Below, in pieces: positions 60,277-64,000 of a DNA stretch of 64,000 nucleotides (positions are counted from its first letter, which is position 1; the number at the start of each line of letters is the position of its first letter). This DNA comes from CAZGMN01 sp964645765 (GTDB taxonomy: Bacteria > Acidobacteriota > Aminicenantia > Aminicenantales > Aminicenantaceae): positions 1 through 64,000 of the forward strand of contig CAZYBE010000007.1 of the NCBI GenBank assembly GCA_964645765.1. Direction: 5' to 3'. The notes beneath the pieces were generated by a model. That model had not been told where the DNA came from, searched no databases, and saw nothing but the letters and a program-made list of their open reading frames with translations. Both the position numbers and the translations under genes were made by a program.

Positions 60277-62217
60277 ATGAAAAAGACATTATTTTTCATT
60301 GTTTTTGCTGCCTTTTTTGTTTCCTCCGGCTTTTCCTATGGCCAGGAAGATTATTCAGACTATGCTTTTGCTCGGTTGAGCTACGTCAAGGGAGATGTCT
60401 ATATCCAGAGGGCAGCTGATTTGGGCTATGAAGAAGGAGTTGTGAACTTGCTTATCGTCGAAGGCGACAAGCTGGGAACTCGAGAGGGCCGGGCAGAAGT
60501 TCATTTTGGAAAAAGAAACTATCTCCGCATCGATAGCGACACTCAGGTCGATTTTGTCAAGCTTCCTCAAAATGGCGAAGGGGAAGTGAAGCTTCATCTG
60601 CTTTCAGGAAAGATTTACTTGAGGATAAACTTTTTGGATGGGGAAAGAAGCTTTGAGGTTCATTCTCCTGATGCCTCTTTCTATATTATCGAAGAGGGGC
60701 TTTGTCGACTCGAGGCCAGGGAGGGCGGAGAGACTGAGCTTTTTGTCTTCGAGGGTAAAGTGGAGGCTGCAGGAGAAGATAGTTCCTTGGAGGTGGAGAG
60801 CGAGGAGAAGGTCGTCTCTTCCAACGGGTATTTCCTTTCAGAACCTGTTCTTTTTTATGAAAGCCGGGATGACAGCTTCGCTCAATGGAATGACTCCAGA
60901 GATTCACTCCACCAGCGCGTTATCAGCCGAAGATACCTTCCCTCTGAACTCGAGGATTACGAAGTTGAGTTGGTTGACAGCGGGCGCTGGGTCTATGAAC
61001 AGCCTTATGGCTATGTCTGGACTCCCTACGTTTCTTATAGCGACTGGAGGCCCTACTATTATGGGAGATGGGTCTGGTATCCTCTTTCGGGCTGGACATG
61101 GGTTTCCTACGAACCTTGGGGATGGTGCGTTTACCACTATGGCAGATGGCACTGGAGGTTAGGCCTGGGCTGGTACTGGATACCTCAACGCGTTTGGAGC
61201 CCTGCATGGGTTCATTGGTACTGGGGTTACGATTATATTGGCTGGTGCCCTTTAAGTTATTTCGGATATCCGGTGGTCATCATCAACAACAATTTTTACG
61301 GACATGACTACGGCCGCTATTATCCTTCCCATTCACGCGCTCTAACTGTGGTTCGCAAAGACCAATTGCGGTCCAGGACTATCTCCCAAATGGCGTTGAG
61401 CCAGGATAAAATCCTTCGTCTTGGAAAAATCTCTCTCTCATCCAAGCAGCCTGATTATCGGCCAGCTTTGAAACAGCTCAGCGCGGAAGACATTAAAGCA
61501 GCCCAAGTCCTTTCGAGGTCAAATCTTCGTCCGGTGAGCAAAAGCTACAGCTCAGGGAAGAATCTTTCCCACACTCAGTTGAAGTCATTGCCTTCCAGGA
61601 AGTCATCCAACGATATTTCTCGTTCAATCTCTGAATCTAGGGCCGAAGGCGCGTCGGATAAAATTCGAAGAGTTGCAAATTCAAGGATATCCCCCCGAAT
61701 CTTCGAGAGCCGCTTATCCAGCTCATCACCGAGAAAATCTGAGGCCGTTCGTCGCGGCCAGGCCAGTTCCGACCGAAGCGGAAGCGCTGTCTCGGCACCG
61801 AGGGTCTACCCTTCGAGGATGTCTCGGCCATCGCCCCGTTCAATTTCCCCTCCTCCGTCTTCGTCAAGGGAAGAGCGGCCTTTTTCCTTTAGAATCGAAA
61901 GGGAGCGTTCCAACCCGCCTTCCTCCAACACTTTTTCCCCCAGGTTAGATGCAAGACCTCATTCTGAAAAAATTCGGCCTTCTTTATCCTTCAGGTCAGG
62001 GTCTTCCTCGCCTTCCTCTTCATTCCGTTCGTCTTCATCAAGTTCCATTCCTTCTCGAAGCGAAAGAAGCTTTTCATCAAGGGCACACTCAGCTCCTGGC
62101 TCGAGGAGTTCGACTCCAAGCTCCAGAAGCTCAACTTCAGGCTCTGCTGTGAGTCACTCCTCAACTCGGAGCTCCTCTTCGAATTCCCCATCGGGCAAGA
62201 ACATAAAGAAAAATTAG
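60277..62217 (+). CDS. FecR/DUF6600-like Trp-rich, Ser-rich envelope protein
   Basis: The protein is 646 aa from ATG 60277 (AGAGGAAA site). Signal peptide 1-22 is followed by a FecR-like beta domain (about 30-190: YVKGDVYIQRA, LSGKIYLRINFLDG, FEVHSPDASFYIIEEG). A striking Trp/Tyr-rich segment with repeated YGRWVW, WTWVSYEPWGWC, YGRWHW and WYWIPQRVW units (about 240-330) is the DUF6600 type. A Ser/Arg-rich, low-complexity tail of about 280 residues closes the protein. It is likely a cell-surface or periplasmic structural protein, apparently controlled by sigma-54. Confidence 0.75.
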   Translation: MKKTLFFIVFAAFFVSSGFSYGQEDYSDYAFARLSYVKGDVYIQRAADLGYEEGVVNLLIVEGDKLGTREGRAEVHFGKRNYLRIDSDTQVDFVKLPQNGEGEVKLHLLSGKIYLRINFLDGERSFEVHSPDASFYIIEEGLCRLEAREGGETELFVFEGKVEAAGEDSSLEVESEEKVVSSNGYFLSEPVLFYESRDDSFAQWNDSRDSLHQRVISRRYLPSELEDYEVELVDSGRWVYEQPYGYVWTPYVSYSDWRPYYYGRWVWYPLSGWTWVSYEPWGWCVYHYGRWHWRLGLGWYWIPQRVWSPAWVHWYWGYDYIGWCPLSYFGYPVVIINNNFYGHDYGRYYPSHSRALTVVRKDQLRSRTISQMALSQDKILRLGKISLSSKQPDYRPALKQLSAEDIKAAQVLSRSNLRPVSKSYSSGKNLSHTQLKSLPSRKSSNDISRSISESRAEGASDKIRRVANSRISPRIFESRLSSSSPRKSEAVRRGQASSDRSGSAVSAPRVYPSRMSRPSPRSISPPPSSSREERPFSFRIERERSNPPSSNTFSPRLDARPHSEKIRPSLSFRSGSSSPSSSFRSSSSSSIPSRSERSFSSRAHSAPGSRSSTPSSRSSTSGSAVSHSSTRSSSSNSPSGKNIKKN

Positions 62218-62377
62218 CTCTGTCTTCTCCTGTCTGCGCCAACCCTAATTTCTTCTTTACTTTTATTTTTTTCAGTGGTATAAAAAAAGTTCGAAGAAAT
62301 GGGATATTTACCAAGAAGAGAGAGGATTCATTTCCCCGATGAATATTTGAATGATTAAAGTTTTGGAGGTATGCGCC

Positions 62378-63184
62378 ATGGCTTTTAGAGCATTCATTTC
62401 AAACAGAGAAAAAAATCCGGCTGAAAAGATCGTTCGGCTTCTGGGATTGAGTCTGTTCGTCATTTGGCTTGCGGTTGGAGGGTCAATTTCCTGCAAGAAA
62501 AAAGCAGCAGCACCAGAGGCAGCAGCTCAGGAGAAGAAAGGATTTGAAATCAAAGAAGGCATAAATGATTTTGAAGGTGTGGTCAAGGTTGCCCTTGGGA
62601 AATATCTTTATATACCTTCTGTCCAGGGATTTGATGTTATTGTCCAGGGTCAGATAGAATCAGGAGATACGAGCACGCTGGTCGACAAAGAGGTTAGAGG
62701 AAAAGGAGAGTTCACTCCTGACAAACCCTCCATTTTAGTGGCTGACAGCATCGAGGTTAAAGAAGAGAACAAAGCTTGGAAAACCGTTTTTACAAGAAGC
62801 GGGGAAGCTGTGCTTGATGACTACCTGGACTTACGAGCAAGAGATGAATTTCAGACTTTAAAAGACGTGGCTTATGATAAACCAGAAAGCTGGGAAGGGA
62901 AAGGCAAGGTGAAGGTTTTTGGCAAGCTGGTCACAGAGACGGTTACCGAAGGCGGGCAGCAGAAAGAGGTCAGCAAGATCATTATTCTTGACAAGGAAAA
63001 TAAGGCCGTGGGCAATGTCGTTGTTGACCGCATGACAGATTTTGCTCAGTACTACCTGAAAAAATTGAGGCTTTTTGATAATTTATGGTTTTATGTGACC
63101 ATTAAGGATACAGTCGATTGGAAGACAAGACGGGTGACTGACGACCTCTTCCATGCCGACGCTCTTTATTGCGGGCTTTTCTGA
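62378..63184 (+). CDS. lipoprotein of unknown function
   Basis: The protein is 268 aa from ATG 62378, eight bases after GGAGG; a start at 62351 lies ahead of that site. A long basic lead precedes the hydrophobic core and lipobox (LAVGGSISCKKK), then an Ala/Pro/Glu linker. The mature domain is beta-rich and acidic (EGVVKVALGKYLYIP, DVIVQGQIESGD, KVKVFGKLVTE, KIIILDKENKAVG), resembling small OB- or beta-barrel domains. I do not recognise the family. Confidence 0.65.
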   Translation: MAFRAFISNREKNPAEKIVRLLGLSLFVIWLAVGGSISCKKKAAAPEAAAQEKKGFEIKEGINDFEGVVKVALGKYLYIPSVQGFDVIVQGQIESGDTSTLVDKEVRGKGEFTPDKPSILVADSIEVKEENKAWKTVFTRSGEAVLDDYLDLRARDEFQTLKDVAYDKPESWEGKGKVKVFGKLVTETVTEGGQQKEVSKIIILDKENKAVGNVVVDRMTDFAQYYLKKLRLFDNLWFYVTIKDTVDWKTRRVTDDLFHADALYCGLF

Positions 63185-63199
63185 TTCAAAAGAAGGAAT

Positions 63200-64000
63200 T
63201 CAGAGCAGAGAAGCAATTTTTTTCAATCCCGCAGAAATATCCTGATGAAGGTGAAAGCGGACGACTCTCCTCCCTGCTTCCTTTAATGCTTCCCAATCTC
63301 CCCTTTCCTGGGCTTTTTTGAGGATTCCGAATGAGAGCGAGGAGAAGGCGGCGCCGGCCTCATCGGGAATGGGAGCATCTTCCAGGTCATCGGCTGTCAG
63401 TTGGATGAAAAGTCCATTGCCCCTGTCTCCTTTGTGAAGCTGTCCTGTGGAATGGAGGTAGCGGGGCCCATAGCCTGTCGTTACAGGGAGCTTCGCCTTC
63501 TTCTCCAGAGTCTTCCTTAATTCCCTGAGATGTTTTTCTGTTTCCGATGCAGGCTGAAGAAAGGCCTGGATGGCGATGTAATCTCCTTCTCGGGCTTCAC
63601 CAAGGAAGGCTTGAATGCTTTCTCTGAGGGAAGAGGCAGAAAAGTCTGAAAAAAGAGAAATGTCCTTTTGAGAGAGCTTTGGAATTTCAAGAGGCAGGCG
63701 CTTTTTTTCTCTAAAGCCTTGAATGAATTCTTGAGCTTTTTTCTTTGATTGGGCGACGTTCGGCTGGTCAAAAGGATTAATCTTTAAGAAGAATCCGGTG
63801 ATAGCCGTGGCCATCTCCCAGAGGAAAAATTGACTTCCGAGCGAATAGAAATCTTTAAGGTTGAGCTTGAGATAAGGCTGCCCAGCTCTTTTGAGAGCCT
63901 CGATTAAGGAATAACGGCTTTTGTCGCTGTCAAGCAAGATGAAGATGAAAAATCGGTCGCCAAGCTCAGAGTCGAGGACCGTCTCGTCTGCTCCCAAAAC
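63200..64000 (-). CDS. phosphoglucose isomerase domain, C-terminal part (transaldolase/PGI-type)
   Basis: The frame is open at the right edge of the window; 266 residues are visible. GYGPRYLHSTGQLHKG with NGLFIQLTADDLEDAPIP and FSFGILKKAQ-like end is the C-terminal lobe of glucose-6-phosphate isomerase as found in the bifunctional transaldolase-PGI proteins of several phyla, which end RVVRFHLHQD. This lobe carries the catalytic His of the HSTGQ segment and the Lys in its usual neighbourhood. The upstream part is needed to show whether a transaldolase domain is fused. It would interconvert glucose-6-P and fructose-6-P. Confidence 0.8.
   Translation of the reverse strand, partial: VLGADETVLDSELGDRFFIFILLDSDKSRYSLIEALKRAGQPYLKLNLKDFYSLGSQFFLWEMATAITGFFLKINPFDQPNVAQSKKKAQEFIQGFREKKRLPLEIPKLSQKDISLFSDFSASSLRESIQAFLGEAREGDYIAIQAFLQPASETEKHLRELRKTLEKKAKLPVTTGYGPRYLHSTGQLHKGDRGNGLFIQLTADDLEDAPIPDEAGAAFSSLSFGILKKAQERGDWEALKEAGRRVVRFHLHQDISAGLKKIASLL

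Overview
The window reads as chromosomal DNA of a diderm (Gram-negative-type) bacterium with moderate GC. The envelope genes include a secretin, a FadL-like porin, a PpiD-type foldase and lipoproteins. The gene set (trpS-scpA-scpB behind an M50 protease, ispH-rpsA-HU, a hybrid type IV pilus/type II secretion locus with PilY1, and FMN-type glutamate synthase beside NuoE/F-like subunits) fits an uncultured Aminicenantes- or Acidobacteria-like lineage. That placement is inference; no 16S rRNA or other decisive marker is present.

Layout. 1-7.5 kb is a rearranged accessory zone. It holds a truncated S41-like peptidase, gene remnants, a secreted protein of unknown function, a YefM/YoeB toxin-antitoxin pair and an AT-rich transglutaminase lipoprotein. 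All of this is threaded between three same-orientation copies of the 3' end of ppiD, whose intact copy is at 5599-7527. 7.6-15.3 kb is leftward housekeeping: acyl-CoA dehydrogenase; ispH-rpsA-HU-HIT; and M50 protease-trpS-scpA-scpB. 15.6-20.4 kb is a leftward redox operon: NuoE-like, NuoF-like and HoxU-like electron-input subunits followed by an FMN glutamate-synthase-like protein. 20.6-24 kb holds speD and an M1 aminopeptidase. 24.3-28.9 kb holds an NtrC-type regulator, a PDZ-containing histidine kinase and a small membrane protein.

29.5-37 kb is a pilus/secretion machine operon (GspF, GspE, PilM, PilN, PilO, PilP-like, secretin with a cohesin-like tail). A tRNA-Met(CAT) and tilS follow, then a prepilin operon (FimT, PilV, PilW and PilX-like) that ends in two tandem PilY1-like adhesins (38.9-49.1 kb). 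The opposite-strand operon at 49.1-52.4 kb supplies the prepilin peptidase plus a TPR protein and an ABC transporter. 52.4-64 kb carries an S9 peptidase, a flavin reductase-like protein, agmatinase, a free-methionine sulfoxide reductase, a FadL-like porin, small envelope proteins, a Trp/Ser-rich FecR/DUF6600 protein behind a sigma-54-type promoter, a lipoprotein and the C-terminal part of a transaldolase/phosphoglucose isomerase.

Two features stand out as possibly undescribed. One is a family of four intergenic foldback elements (15340-15577, 24063-24339, 29000-29228, 55628-55765). They share a conserved core but have self-complementary arms that differ in each copy. Two of them contain a second element nested in inverse orientation, and one has been invaded by a chain of four hairpins. 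The other is the repeated use of the ppiD 3' end as an apparent junction for cargo genes.
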